From CAVTWH01 sp963738365 (GTDB taxonomy: Bacteria; Actinomycetota; Actinomycetes; Mycobacteriales; Micromonosporaceae): 64,000 bases of DNA. The notes beneath the pieces were generated by a model, which saw only the letters and a list, made by a program, of their open reading frames with translations, did no database searches and had not been told where the DNA came from. Position 1 is the first letter of the stretch. Every line of letters starts with the position of its first letter. This document shows positions 50,524-59,518 of the stretch, in pieces. The stretch covers positions 1,240,001 to 1,304,000 of the forward strand of contig CAVTWH010000010.1 in assembly GCA_963738365.1 (NCBI GenBank), read 5' to 3'. Made by a program: the position numbers and the translations under genes.

Positions 50524-52373
50524 CCACCACCGAAGAGGTCTCCACCACCGGGGAGAACGACCCGGTGCCGGCGCCGGTCGGGCAGCCGCGCGCCCGCCGC
50601 CGGCTGCTCCGGTCGCTGCCCGGTCGCCCGGTGGACCGGCTGGTCACCCTGGTCTACCTGGTCAGCGCGGTCTACGTGATGGGTCACCTGCTGGTCGACC
50701 CGAACGGGCGGGTACAGCTCAACAACCGCAACGACAGCGCGTTCTTCCGGTTCGTGCTGGCCCACTCGGCCCGGGTGCTGACGCACGGCGAGCACCCGTT
50801 CTTCACCCGGCAGATGAACGCGCCGGACGGCGTGAACCTGATGGCCAACACGTCGATCCTCGGCCTGGCCCTGCCGCTGTCTCCGGTGACGCTGCTGTTC
50901 GGCGCGCCGGTCGCCTACCTGGTGCTCTCCGTGCTCGCCCTGGCCGCCACCGCCACCTCGTGGTACGCGCTGCTGGCCCGGCACGTGGTGCGCTCGCGGC
51001 TGGCCGCGTTCCTCGGCGGGGCGCTGTGTGGCCTGGGCCCCTCGTCGGTGGCGCAGGCCAACGGGCACCCCAACATCGTGGCCCAGTTCCTGGTGCCGTG
51101 GATCGTCTGGCGGGCGCTACGGCTACGGGAACCCGGGCACCGGCTGCGCAACGCCGCCGCCCTGGCCGCCCTGGTGGTCTGGCAGTTCTTCATCAACGAG
51201 GAGATACTGCTGCTCACCGCCGTGGGGCTGGGCGTGGTGGCGCTGGTCCATGTGCTGTGGCACCGCCGGACCGTCTGGCCGGACGCGCGGCGCTTCCTCG
51301 GCGGCGTCGCCGTGGCCGGGGCCATGACGCTGGTCGTGCTGGCCTACCCGCTGTGGTTCCAGTTCTTCGGCCCGCAGCACTACCGGGGGCTGCCGCCGCT
51401 GGTCCAGGTGTACGGCATCGACCTGTGGGCCTACGTCTCCTACGCCAGCGAATCGGTCTCCGGCAACCCCAACAGCGCCAGCCTGTTCACCGAGAACGCC
51501 GCCGAGCAGAACGGGTTCCTCGGCTGGGGACTGGTGCTGCTGCTCGTCGTCATCGTCTGGCGGCTGCGGCGCAGCGCGCTGGTGGTCGGGCTGGCCGCCG
51601 CCGCGCTGACCTTCGTGGTGCTCTCCCCGGGCGACACCGTACGGCTGCACGGGCACCGCCTGGCCACCGGGCCCTGGGCGCTGCTGTCCAAGCTGCCGCT
51701 CTTCGACACGCTGGTGGCGCCCCGGCTGGCGCTGGCGATCACCCCGATCGCCGGGATGCTGCTGGCGCTGGGCTGTGACCGGTTCCTCGCCTGGACGGCC
51801 GGTCAGCAGCAGCTCGGCGCGCCGTTCCGGCTGGCCGGCGCGGCGGTGCTGGCGGTCGCGCTGGTACCCATCGCGCCGACCCCGCTGCCGGCGGTGGGGC
51901 AGCCGATTCCGGCGTTCATCAGCCAGGGCTACTACCGGGACTACGTGCCGCCCGGGCGCAGCCTGGTCACCGTGCCGCTGCCCCGGCCGCCGTTCGTCGA
52001 CGCGCTGTACTTCGACGCGGCCACCAGGACGCTGGACTTCGCCTTCCCGCGCGGCTACTTCCTCGGCCCCGGCGTGGACCCGGCCCACCCGGACCAGCTC
52101 AGTGCCGTCTACGGGGCGCCGCCCCGGCCCACCTCGACGCTGCTGGAGGGGGTGGCGTTCACCGGGGTCGTACCGCCGGTCGGGCCGGTGGCCCGGGCGG
52201 CCGCCGTGGCCGACCTCAGCTACTGGCGGGCCGCCGCGCTCATCCTGCCGTTCGGCGTCCCGCACGAGGAGCAGCTCTACCGGGTCACCACCGAGCTGGT
52301 CGGCTTCCCGCCGACGTCGGTCGGCGGGGTGTGGCTCTGGGACGTGCGCGCGCTGGTACCCCCGTCCGGGTGA
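50520..52373 (+). CDS. Polytopic membrane protein B of the tandem trio (GT-C-like)
   Basis: 617 residues, paralogue of the preceding gene and coupled to it by GTGA. After ~35 soluble residues (TTTEEVSTTGENDPVPAPVG) the same landmarks appear: DSAFFRFVLAHSARVLTHGE, MNAPDGVNLMANTSILGLAL, QANGHPNIVAQFLVPWIVWR, INEEILLLTAVGLG, AYPLWFQFFGPQHYRGLPPL. The C-terminal soluble domain repeats SYWRAAALILP...GGVWLWDVRA. Three tandem copies in one operon with a methyltransferase suggest stepwise action on one envelope glycan; that is inference. Confidence 0.78.
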   Translation: MTTTEEVSTTGENDPVPAPVGQPRARRRLLRSLPGRPVDRLVTLVYLVSAVYVMGHLLVDPNGRVQLNNRNDSAFFRFVLAHSARVLTHGEHPFFTRQMNAPDGVNLMANTSILGLALPLSPVTLLFGAPVAYLVLSVLALAATATSWYALLARHVVRSRLAAFLGGALCGLGPSSVAQANGHPNIVAQFLVPWIVWRALRLREPGHRLRNAAALAALVVWQFFINEEILLLTAVGLGVVALVHVLWHRRTVWPDARRFLGGVAVAGAMTLVVLAYPLWFQFFGPQHYRGLPPLVQVYGIDLWAYVSYASESVSGNPNSASLFTENAAEQNGFLGWGLVLLLVVIVWRLRRSALVVGLAAAALTFVVLSPGDTVRLHGHRLATGPWALLSKLPLFDTLVAPRLALAITPIAGMLLALGCDRFLAWTAGQQQLGAPFRLAGAAVLAVALVPIAPTPLPAVGQPIPAFISQGYYRDYVPPGRSLVTVPLPRPPFVDALYFDAATRTLDFAFPRGYFLGPGVDPAHPDQLSAVYGAPPRPTSTLLEGVAFTGVVPPVGPVARAAAVADLSYWRAAALILPFGVPHEEQLYRVTTELVGFPPTSVGGVWLWDVRALVPPSG

Positions 52374-52421
52374 GCGGGCGACGTTGGCCAGCGTCCACGC
52401 CGCCGGATAGGCTCGCCCGCG

Positions 52422-54575
52422 ATGTCCGCTTCCCCCACCGCCGAGCCACTGCCCGCCGATCCCGGGCCGACCGGCCGCGCCTCGGGCGCCCCGGCGACCC
52501 GCGCCGCGCCCGCCGCCGCCCCTGATGCGGCCGAGGCGCACCTTGGTCTGGCCGACGCGAACGCGGGTCCGGCCGAGCCTGACCTGGATGGCGCCGGCCC
52601 CAATCTGGCTGACGTGGACCTGGATCTGGCTGACCGGGACCTGGCTGACGTGGACCTGGATCTGGCTGACCGGGACCTGGCTGACGCGGATCTCGATCTG
52701 ACCGACCCGGACCTGGCTGACGCGGATCTCGATCTGACCGACCCTGAGCTGGCTGACGTCGACCTCGATCTCAGCGGGGCCGAGCTGGACGACGCCGAGA
52801 TTGATCTTGACGATGCTGGTGCGGAGCTGGTCGGCGGGGCGGCGGAGCCGGACGTCGCGGCGTCCGGGTGGCGCTGGGGCCGGCGGGTGGACCTGGCGGT
52901 CTATGCGGGGTTCGTGCTGCTCGCGGTGTGGCTGCTGGGCAAGGTGTGGGCCGACCCGGGCGGTGTGCTGCCGGCCGACAACGGCAGCGATCCGCAGTTC
53001 TTCGAGATGGCGCTGATCCACGCCGTACGGATCTTCACGCACGGTGAGAACCCGCTGTTCACCGCGCAGGTCAACGCCCCGCTCGGGGTGAACCTGATGG
53101 CCAACACCGGGCTGCTCGGGCTGACCGTGCCGCTGGCCCCGGTCACCGCGCTGTTCGGTGCCCCGGTGGCCTTTGCGCTGCTGCTCACCCTGGGCATCGC
53201 GGCCACCGCGGGGGCCTGGTACCACGTACTGAGCCGGCACGTCGTGCACAACCGTGCGGCGGCCATCCTCGGCGGCGCGTTCTGCGGCTTCGCCCCCGGC
53301 ATGGTCAACCACCTCAACGCCCACCCCAACCTGGTGGCGCAGTTCCTCATCCCGATGATCCTCTGGCGGGCGCTGGCGCTGCGGCACCCCGGGCCGGTGC
53401 TGCGCCGGGGCGTCGTGCTCGGGCTGCTGGTCACCTGGCAGGCGTTCATCAACGAGGAGCTGCTGTTCCTCTACGCCCTGGCGGCCGGCATCTTCGTGCT
53501 GGTCTACGCGGCGTTGCGGCCCCGGCTGGCGCGCTCCGGCGCGGTCCCGCTGCTGCGCGGCCTGGCCGTGGCCGGGGTGACCGCCGGAGTACTGCTGGCC
53601 TACCCGCTGTGGTTCCAGTTCCAGGGGCCGCAGCACTACCGGGGACTGCCCGACTGGGTGCTCGCCTACGGCACCGACCTGGCCGAGTACCCGTCCTTCA
53701 CCAAGCTGACGCTGGTCCACGGGGACGGCTCGCTGGGCCACATCCCGGAGCAGAACACCTTCTTCGGCTGGCCGCTGCTGCTGCTCCTGGCGGTCCTGCT
53801 GGCCTGGCAGTGGCGGCGCCTGGAGGTAGCGGCGCTGGCCATGGTCGGGCTGGTCTTCACGGTGCTGTCGCTGGGCCGGGTCGGCCAGTGGCACGGCACC
53901 ACCTTCTGGGCGAAGGCGCCGTGGGCGGTGCTCAGCCAGCTGCCACTGTTCGACACCGTGGTGCCGGTACGGCTCGGGCTGGTGGTGATCCCGGTGGTCG
54001 GGCTGCTGCTGGCGGTAGCCCTGGCCGAGGCGCTGCGCCGGCCGGTGCCGGTCAGCCACGCCTGGGTGGCCGCCTTCGCCGTGACGCTGGTGACCGTGTT
54101 CCCGCAGCAGCTGGCGGTCTCGCCGCGCGGCGCCGTACCGCACTTCGTCACCAGCGGCGCCTGGCGCGCCTACGTGCACGGGGACGCCTCGGTGCTCAGC
54201 GCCGACACCACCGTGTGGGGCGGCGCCCTGGACGCGATGGCCTGGGCGAACCGCGCCGACCAGGGGTACCGGGTGGTGGGCGGGTACTTCCTCGGCCCGG
54301 ACGCCAACGGCACCGGCCAGTACGGCCCGGTGCAGCCCCGGACCGGGCAGCTGCTCTTCAACGTGGTGTGGAACGGCGGCGTCCCGCAGGTCACCGAGGA
54401 GGACCGCCAACAGGCGGTGGTGGACCTGCGCTACTGGCGGGCGGCGATCGTGCTGCTGGCCCCGGCCACCAACCACCACGACGACGTGGCGGCCACCCTG
54501 ACCCAACTGCTCGGGCCGGGTACCCAGGTGGACGACGTGCTGCTGTGGGACGTGCGGGGGCTCTCCGGAGCCTGA
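52422..54575 (+). CDS. Polytopic membrane protein C of the tandem trio, acidic repeat N-terminus
   Basis: 717 residues. The membrane part matches the two upstream paralogues: PQFFEMALIHAVRIFTHGEN, VNAPLGVNLMANTGLLGLTV, LNAHPNLVAQFLIPMILWRA, FINEELLFLYALAAG, AYPLWFQFQGPQHYRGLPDW. What is new is a ~145-residue soluble N-terminus containing six 12-residue acidic repeats (unit LADVDLDLADRD and variants), which would hang into the cytoplasm as a charged brush or solenoid. ATG 52422 lies eight bases after TAGGCT, so it may have its own promoter although the previous stop is only 48 bp upstream. Confidence 0.8.
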   Translation: MSASPTAEPLPADPGPTGRASGAPATRAAPAAAPDAAEAHLGLADANAGPAEPDLDGAGPNLADVDLDLADRDLADVDLDLADRDLADADLDLTDPDLADADLDLTDPELADVDLDLSGAELDDAEIDLDDAGAELVGGAAEPDVAASGWRWGRRVDLAVYAGFVLLAVWLLGKVWADPGGVLPADNGSDPQFFEMALIHAVRIFTHGENPLFTAQVNAPLGVNLMANTGLLGLTVPLAPVTALFGAPVAFALLLTLGIAATAGAWYHVLSRHVVHNRAAAILGGAFCGFAPGMVNHLNAHPNLVAQFLIPMILWRALALRHPGPVLRRGVVLGLLVTWQAFINEELLFLYALAAGIFVLVYAALRPRLARSGAVPLLRGLAVAGVTAGVLLAYPLWFQFQGPQHYRGLPDWVLAYGTDLAEYPSFTKLTLVHGDGSLGHIPEQNTFFGWPLLLLLAVLLAWQWRRLEVAALAMVGLVFTVLSLGRVGQWHGTTFWAKAPWAVLSQLPLFDTVVPVRLGLVVIPVVGLLLAVALAEALRRPVPVSHAWVAAFAVTLVTVFPQQLAVSPRGAVPHFVTSGAWRAYVHGDASVLSADTTVWGGALDAMAWANRADQGYRVVGGYFLGPDANGTGQYGPVQPRTGQLLFNVVWNGGVPQVTEEDRQQAVVDLRYWRAAIVLLAPATNHHDDVAATLTQLLGPGTQVDDVLLWDVRGLSGA
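52605..52820. repeat. Six in-frame 36-bp repeats encoding 12-residue acidic units
   Basis: Units of 36 bp begin CTGGCTGACGTGGACCTGGA or a close variant. The first two are almost identical, the last two diverged. They are entirely coding and in frame, giving LADxDLDLxDxD repeats rich in Asp and Leu. Confidence 0.85.
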
Positions 54576-54581
54576 GCCGCC

Positions 54582-55466
54582 TCAGCGGGGCAGACAGCAG
54601 CCGGAGCAGACCTTCGGCTCCGGCAGGGTGAACGCCAGGCAGCAGGTGTGCCGCTGGACGTTGCGCTGCTCGTCGACGGTGACCAGGTCGGCCAGGTCCA
54701 GGGCGCGCAGGATCTCGGCGGCCGTCCCGGCGATCGGGCCGGGCAGCGCGTCGGCCGAGCGGACCAGCGCGTAGGCGATGCCGGAGGCGACCGAGCCGAG
54801 CAGGGTGCGCTCGCCGGTGCGGGCCAGCGCGTGCAGCTGCCCGATCAGCGGCAGCAGATGGCCGTCGAGCAGGTGGGTACGCAGGTAGCGCAGCAGCGCC
54901 GCGTCGTCGGGGACGGCGGTCACGTCCCGGCGTAGCGCGGTGACCGGGTCGTCGGCCAGCGCGGCGAGCGCCGGCCGGACCAGGCCGAGCTCCACGAACG
55001 GCGCCCCGGCGTGCGGGCGGACCAGCACGTTCTCCGGTGCGACGAGCGGCACCCGGCGGGCCGAGGCGTAGCCGACCACGGCGGGCAGCGCCAGCCAGTA
55101 GGCGTAGGACTTGAAGGCCAGCGCGGCGGCGACGTGCGGGGCGGCGTTCCAGCGCCGGACAGCGGCGGCGAGCAGGTCGGCGACCCGGTCACCGCCGGTG
55201 AATGCGGTGGCCGGCAGCCAGCCGTCGCGGCCCCCGACCGGCAGCCCGAAGCCGCCACCGGCGACCGTCGGTCCGCCGTCGTCACCGGCGCCGGACACTC
55301 CGAAGTCGCCGCCGGCGGCCATTGGCCGGACCTCGCCACCGCCGACCACGAGCCCGCTGACCAGGCCGTGCACCGGCGCGGGTCCGCGCTGGGCGCGGAC
55401 CCGGGAGAGGGTGTCGATGATCGGGGCGAGCGGTTCGAGGGCGGGTACGCGTAGCAGGGAGTCCAC
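54582..55466 (-). CDS. FhuF-like [2Fe-2S] ferric-siderophore reductase family protein
   Basis: 294 residues. The C-terminus HTCCLAF...KVCSGCCLPR holds the Cys-Cys...Cys-x2-Cys cluster that binds an unusual [2Fe-2S] centre in FhuF proteins, which reduce and release iron from ferric siderophores. The body contains VAAALAFKSYAYWLALPAVV and RRVPLVAPENVLVRP, typical of the family. The middle ~90 residues are Gly-rich and variable. GTG 55466. An IdeR/DmdR-type iron box lies 40 bp upstream, so expression should rise under iron limitation. Confidence 0.85.
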   Translation of the reverse strand: MDSLLRVPALEPLAPIIDTLSRVRAQRGPAPVHGLVSGLVVGGGEVRPMAAGGDFGVSGAGDDGGPTVAGGGFGLPVGGRDGWLPATAFTGGDRVADLLAAAVRRWNAAPHVAAALAFKSYAYWLALPAVVGYASARRVPLVAPENVLVRPHAGAPFVELGLVRPALAALADDPVTALRRDVTAVPDDAALLRYLRTHLLDGHLLPLIGQLHALARTGERTLLGSVASGIAYALVRSADALPGPIAGTAAEILRALDLADLVTVDEQRNVQRHTCCLAFTLPEPKVCSGCCLPR

Positions 55467-55504
55467 CCGCGCCTCCTTCGCCGTCGACCGATCAACTGTA
55501 GAGG

Positions 55505-55523
55505 ACTAAGGATAGCCTAACCA
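55505..55523 (-). promoter_or_regulatory. IdeR/DmdR1-type iron box
   Basis: On the minus strand TGGTTAGGCTATCCTTAGT matches the actinobacterial iron box TTAGGTTAGGCTAACCTAA in 14 of 16 core positions. It is placed 39 bp before the start of the FhuF-like gene. Confidence 0.8.
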
Positions 55524-55659
55524 GCTTCTGTCCTAGAGGACTACGGACCGTCACGTTGATGCCCTGTCAACCCTTTTGTCAGGAACTCACCAGTGTCTCT
55601 CAGCCGAACGTCGCCCGGCCGACACTGGAACGAAGTGCCCCTCGACTGGACGAGGCGAC

Positions 55660-57207
55660 ATGAACCCGTCGATGTCCGGAGACGACCCGCCGTTGGCGGC
55701 CGCGGTGGCGGCGTTCGCCGCCGAACTGGCTTCCCGGCGGCAGGAGCGCGGGCTGACGAAGAAGCAGCTCGCCACCGCCATGGGCTTCGACCCGTCCTAC
55801 GTCAGCCACGTCGAGGGCCGCCGGCACCGGCCCACCGAGGACTTCGCCAAGCGCGCCGACTCCGTCCTGCACGCCGGCGGAGCCATCTACCACCTTTTCA
55901 CCGAGTACGACGAGCTGCGCCAGGCCCGCCGCGCGGGCCTGCCCACCCCGGGCCTCGAGCACTGGCTGCCGCCCGGCGCCGGCCTGGTGGTCGAGCGCGA
56001 GGCGGCCACGCTCTCCTTCGTCGACGGCGTCTACCACTGCGTCATCCGGCGCGACCTGTTCAACGCCGGCCCCGACCCGGTCACCCGGTACCCCATCAAG
56101 GTCTCCGTCGACCGGTACCCGGGCGACACCCAGCGCTCCAACGAGTTCTACCGGCGCCACCCACTCGACCTGGCCGAACTGCACCTCTCGGCGACCTGGA
56201 ACGACACCGAGCAGATGGCCACCGCCTCGCTGCACGACCGGGACTCGTACAAGGAGGTCTGGCTGCTCTTCGAGAACGACCAGGGGCGCTTCCCGCTCTA
56301 CCGCGGCCAGCGGGCCACCATCGAGTACCGCTACCAGATCGGCGAGGACAAGTGGGGGCAGTGGTTCCAGCGCGCCGTCCGGCTGCCCACCTGGCACCTG
56401 GCCATCCGGCTGAACTTCCCGGCCTGGCTGCATCCGGCCGTCTCCGGCCTGGTCACCTCACTCACCACCGAGCAGCCGCTGTCCACACCCATCCGGGAAC
56501 GCCTCGTGCTGGACCTCAACCTCGGTGAACGGGCCATCTTCGACTGGGCCACCGACAGTCCGGCGCTGCACGCCCGGTACCGGCTGGACTGGCGCTTCCG
56601 GCCACCCGGATCCGCCGGCCGCCCGGGACTCCTGGCCGCCGTGCCCGTCCAGCGGCCCAGCGCCCGGATGGCCGGCGCCGGCATCCGCCAGCGCGACGAC
56701 CAGCTGCTGCGCCAGCGGGCCCGGACGTTCACCCTGCCCGCGCAGCAGGCCACCGCCCGGCATGTCGTCGAACGCCTGCAGGCGGCCCTCGATGCGGTCA
56801 GCCGGCTGCACGACTTCCGCAAGGGCGTCGGGCTGGCCGCCCCGCAGCTCGGCCTGGGCTGGGCAGCCGCCGTGGTACGCCCACCCGACCGCCCGGGCGA
56901 GCCGGTGGTGCTGCTCAACCCGAGCGTCGTCGGGCGCTCCACCGAGCAGGACGAGCACTACGAGGGCTGCCTGTCCTTCTTCGACGTGCGCGGCCGGGTG
57001 CCCCGGGCCCGGCACCTGGAGGTGGAGCACACGAGGCTGGACGGCACCCGGACCGTCTCGGTGTTCCGGGACGGCCTGGCCCGGCTGGTCGCCCACGAGA
57101 TCGACCACCTGGAAGGCTGGCTCTACGACGACCGGATGGCCCCCGGCTCCCCACTGGTCCCGGTCGAGGAGTACCCGGAGGCCGGCCAGCCCTGGGACTA
57201 CGACTGA
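55660..57207 (+). CDS. XRE-type HTH regulator fused to peptide deformylase
   Basis: 515 residues. Residues ~10-75 form an XRE helix-turn-helix (LASRRQERGLTKKQLATAMG, PSYVSHVEGRRHRPTEDFAK). Residues ~95-330 are a beta-rich middle region of unknown type (GVYHCVIRRDLFNAGPDPVT; WNDTEQMATASLHDRDSYKE). Residues ~365-505 are a peptide deformylase with all three motifs: GVGLAAPQ at 389, EGCLS at 435 (metal Cys437) and HEIDH at 479 (metal His479 and His483, catalytic Glu480). Deformylases remove N-formyl from nascent proteins; a DNA-binding version is unexpected. ATG 55660 is chosen on family length. Its 3' end overlaps the convergent globin gene by 10 bp. Confidence 0.88.
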   Translation: MNPSMSGDDPPLAAAVAAFAAELASRRQERGLTKKQLATAMGFDPSYVSHVEGRRHRPTEDFAKRADSVLHAGGAIYHLFTEYDELRQARRAGLPTPGLEHWLPPGAGLVVEREAATLSFVDGVYHCVIRRDLFNAGPDPVTRYPIKVSVDRYPGDTQRSNEFYRRHPLDLAELHLSATWNDTEQMATASLHDRDSYKEVWLLFENDQGRFPLYRGQRATIEYRYQIGEDKWGQWFQRAVRLPTWHLAIRLNFPAWLHPAVSGLVTSLTTEQPLSTPIRERLVLDLNLGERAIFDWATDSPALHARYRLDWRFRPPGSAGRPGLLAAVPVQRPSARMAGAGIRQRDDQLLRQRARTFTLPAQQATARHVVERLQAALDAVSRLHDFRKGVGLAAPQLGLGWAAAVVRPPDRPGEPVVLLNPSVVGRSTEQDEHYEGCLSFFDVRGRVPRARHLEVEHTRLDGTRTVSVFRDGLARLVAHEIDHLEGWLYDDRMAPGSPLVPVEEYPEAGQPWDYD

Positions 57208-58349
57208 CGCCCGCCGCCCGCCGCCGCCATCGCGGGCGACCGGGACGGCTGCCGCCCCACCGGCGTCGGAGCCTGGAAGGACATGTGCCGGATGCGCGGC
57301 GCCGGTACCCGCAGCCGTTCCAGCACGGTCACCGTCGGCTGCACCTGCGCGGCCGGGCCGGCGACGAAACAGTCGTGCTCCAGCCAGGGGCCGTACTCGG
57401 CGACGAACTGGGCCAGCCGGCCGCGCCGGCCCGGCACGGCCGGGTCGGCGGTCAGCACCGGGACCACCGACAGCCACGGGTGCCGGGCCGCCAGCCGGCG
57501 CAGCCGGGGCAGCTCGTACAGCTGTGCGCGGTCGTGCCCGCCGACGAACAGGTGCACCCACCGGGTCCGGTTGTAGCTGACCAGCTCGTCCAGGAGCGCC
57601 AGCATCGGGGCCAGCCCGGTACCTGCCGTCACGCACAGGATGTCCCGGCTGGAGCGGCGGTCCAGCAACAGGTCGCCGGCCGGCTCGCCGAGGCGCAGCC
57701 GATCGCCCACCCGGACCCGGCGCACCAGCGCGTCGGAGACCCGACCACCGTCGACCGCCTGCACGTGCAGCTGGAGGGTCTGGTCCGGGCGGGGCGCGTT
57801 GGCCACCGCGAACGCTCGCCACAGTCCCGGGTGGTGTCCGGTCTCCACCGGCAGGTACTGGCCGGGCAGCCAGCGCAGCCCGGCGGCCGGCGCGACGGTC
57901 AGCACCGCCAGGTCGGCGGCCACCCGTCGGTGCGCCACCACCTCGGCGTCGCCGCCTCCGGCCGGCCGCCCGCAGCTGAGCACGGTGGCGGTCACCAGCC
58001 GCAGCGCCTGCTGCCAGGCCTCGTCATGGACCGGGCGCCAGGCCGGCCCGGCGTACTCGCGCGCCCCGGCCAGCAGCGCCGCTCCGAGCGTCTCCAGGTG
58101 CCGGCGCTGGTAGCCGCCGGCCCCGCGGGCCAGGGCGCGCAGGTAGAAGTCGAGCGCGTCGGGGTCGTCGTAGAGCCGCACGGTGGTGTCGACGGCGGTC
58201 AGCAGCTGCGCCTGCGCGGCGGCCGGGAACAGCCGGTGCGCCTCGGGGTGGGTCAGGAACAGCCGGGCGAAGGCGTACCGGGCCAGCTCGGCGCGGTGCG
58301 CCCCGACCAGCGCCCAGCTCTCCACCAGTGCGTACCGCAGGCTGCTCAC
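57198..58349 (-). CDS. Globin-FAD/NAD reductase (flavohaemoglobin-like), proximal His not found
   Basis: 383 residues. N-terminal globin (~1-135: LRYALVESWALVGAHRAELA, YAFARLFLTHPEAHRLFPAA) fused to a ferredoxin-reductase module: FAD domain (LRWLPGQYLPVETGHHPG, WRAFAVANAPRP) and NAD domain (ILCVTAGTGLAPMLALLDEL; CFVAGPAAQVQPTVTVLERL). Flavohaemoglobins detoxify nitric oxide. Here the F-helix, where relatives have a His-Arg-Lys-Phe/Tyr motif, reads LARGAGGYQRRHLETLG, so the haem-binding proximal His seems to be missing, and RxYS of the flavin site is RAFA. GTG 58349 gives the family-typical start. Confidence 0.82.
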   Translation of the reverse strand: MSSLRYALVESWALVGAHRAELARYAFARLFLTHPEAHRLFPAAAQAQLLTAVDTTVRLYDDPDALDFYLRALARGAGGYQRRHLETLGAALLAGAREYAGPAWRPVHDEAWQQALRLVTATVLSCGRPAGGGDAEVVAHRRVAADLAVLTVAPAAGLRWLPGQYLPVETGHHPGLWRAFAVANAPRPDQTLQLHVQAVDGGRVSDALVRRVRVGDRLRLGEPAGDLLLDRRSSRDILCVTAGTGLAPMLALLDELVSYNRTRWVHLFVGGHDRAQLYELPRLRRLAARHPWLSVVPVLTADPAVPGRRGRLAQFVAEYGPWLEHDCFVAGPAAQVQPTVTVLERLRVPAPRIRHMSFQAPTPVGRQPSRSPAMAAAGGGRQS

Positions 58350-58410
58350 CCCGCCATGCTGCGCGGCGCCGGTCGTCCACCGTCGCACGCCGGGTGCGTC
58401 CGGCTACCCA

Positions 58411-59334
58411 TCAGCCGGTCGGTAGCAGGCAGTAGTAGCGGTTGCGGGGGCTGTGGTCCACCTCGATATAGGGGACTCCGGGGGTACACCGCTCGGGGTC
58501 CTCCACCTCGCTGGCCACCCGGTACGCGCCCGGGATACTGCAGCTGACCCGGCGCGGCTTGTCCCCGGCGTGGCTCACGCAGCTGCCGATCGCGTACCGG
58601 CCGGCCGAGTGCGCCCGGACCAGCAGGCCACCCGCCACAGTCGCGACGATCACCAGGGTGAGTAGGGCCAGCCCGGTCAGCACCAGCGCCCGGCCGCGTC
58701 CCCGGCTGGCCGGCGCCGCGCCCGGCGGCGGGTACCCGACCGGCGGGTACCCCGGCGGCGGCGGTACGCCCGGACCGCCGTGGTAGGGCTGCCCCGGCGG
58801 CGGCCAGGCCGGACCGGGTGCGTACCGGGTGGCCTGCGGCTGCGGCTGCGGCGCGGGCTGCCAGGCGCCAGCCGGCGGCGGATAGCCGGGTGCCGGGTAC
58901 CCGCCGCCCGGTCGCGCCCACTCACTGCCCGGTGCCCTGCCGTACGGCGGCTGCGCTGCCGGCGCACCGTCCACCGGCCCCCAAGCGGGAGCCGGCTCGG
59001 CGGCCGGGCCGGTCGGCGCGCCCGGCGAGTGCGGCGCGGCGCTCGCCGACGTCGTCGCAGCCCCGCCCGGCGCAGCCGATGTGGCCGCCGGCTGGCCGGC
59101 TGCGGGCAGCGGATCCGGCGGGAACGCCGGCTGGCCGGTTGCCGGCGGCGGATCGGGTGGGAGCGCCGGCTGGCCGGTTGCGGGCGGCGGATCGGGTGGG
59201 AGCGCCGGCTGGCCGGCCGGGACCGGCAGGGTGGCGGAGTCCGGCCCGGGTGCGTCGGCGGGCGACGCCGGGTCGCCGGCCGGAACGGGCGGCTGCGGGC
59301 GGGTCGGTTCGGGCTCGGACTGCGCGTCAGGCAC
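58411..59334 (-). CDS. Proline-rich membrane-anchored protein
   Basis: 307 residues: a ~205-residue cytoplasmic Pro/Ala/Gly-rich region with three copies of a 13-residue repeat (GQPALPPDPPPAT type), one membrane helix (ALVLTGLALLTLVIVATVAG) and a ~70-residue extracytoplasmic domain with four cysteines (IGSCVSHAGDKPRRVSCSIP; DPERCTPGVPYIEVDH; RYYCLLPTG), probably two disulfides. The outer domain resembles small LppU/septum-formation-like domains of actinobacteria, but I cannot assign a role. GTG 59334. Confidence 0.75.
   Translation of the reverse strand: MPDAQSEPEPTRPQPPVPAGDPASPADAPGPDSATLPVPAGQPALPPDPPPATGQPALPPDPPPATGQPAFPPDPLPAAGQPAATSAAPGGAATTSASAAPHSPGAPTGPAAEPAPAWGPVDGAPAAQPPYGRAPGSEWARPGGGYPAPGYPPPAGAWQPAPQPQPQATRYAPGPAWPPPGQPYHGGPGVPPPPGYPPVGYPPPGAAPASRGRGRALVLTGLALLTLVIVATVAGGLLVRAHSAGRYAIGSCVSHAGDKPRRVSCSIPGAYRVASEVEDPERCTPGVPYIEVDHSPRNRYYCLLPTG
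59087..59203. repeat. Three tandem 39-bp coding repeats
   Basis: Unit starts GCCGGCTGGCCGGTTGCGGG on the plus strand; copies at 59087, 59126 and 59165 plus a partial fourth. On the minus strand they encode the PALPPDPPPATGQ-type repeats of the proline-rich protein. Confidence 0.8.
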
Positions 59335-59518
59335 CGGCTGACTCTACGGCCCGGGGCACCCGCAAGGCCATCAACCCGGGCCGCGCCACGGCCGACGGAG
59401 TTGCCCACCCGGACCGTCGCCGGGCCGCGATACGGGCGCGCGGATCTGCGCGGAGAGCGCCTCGCCGGGCGGTTCGGCCAGTAGCCTTCCTCGCGGGGTC
59501 ACGTGCGAGGAGGAGCCG

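Noticed and set aside
52605..52820. Regular 36-bp repeats considered as a CRISPR array
   Set aside because: Units are contiguous with no spacers, in frame inside a gene and diverge gradually; no cas genes are present.
51123..54506. Very long minus-strand open frame opposite the GT-C genes
   Set aside because: It is the mirror of high-GC3 plus-strand coding, is rich in Gln/Arg/Gly/His repeats and matches no family; three real genes with membrane helices occupy the other strand.
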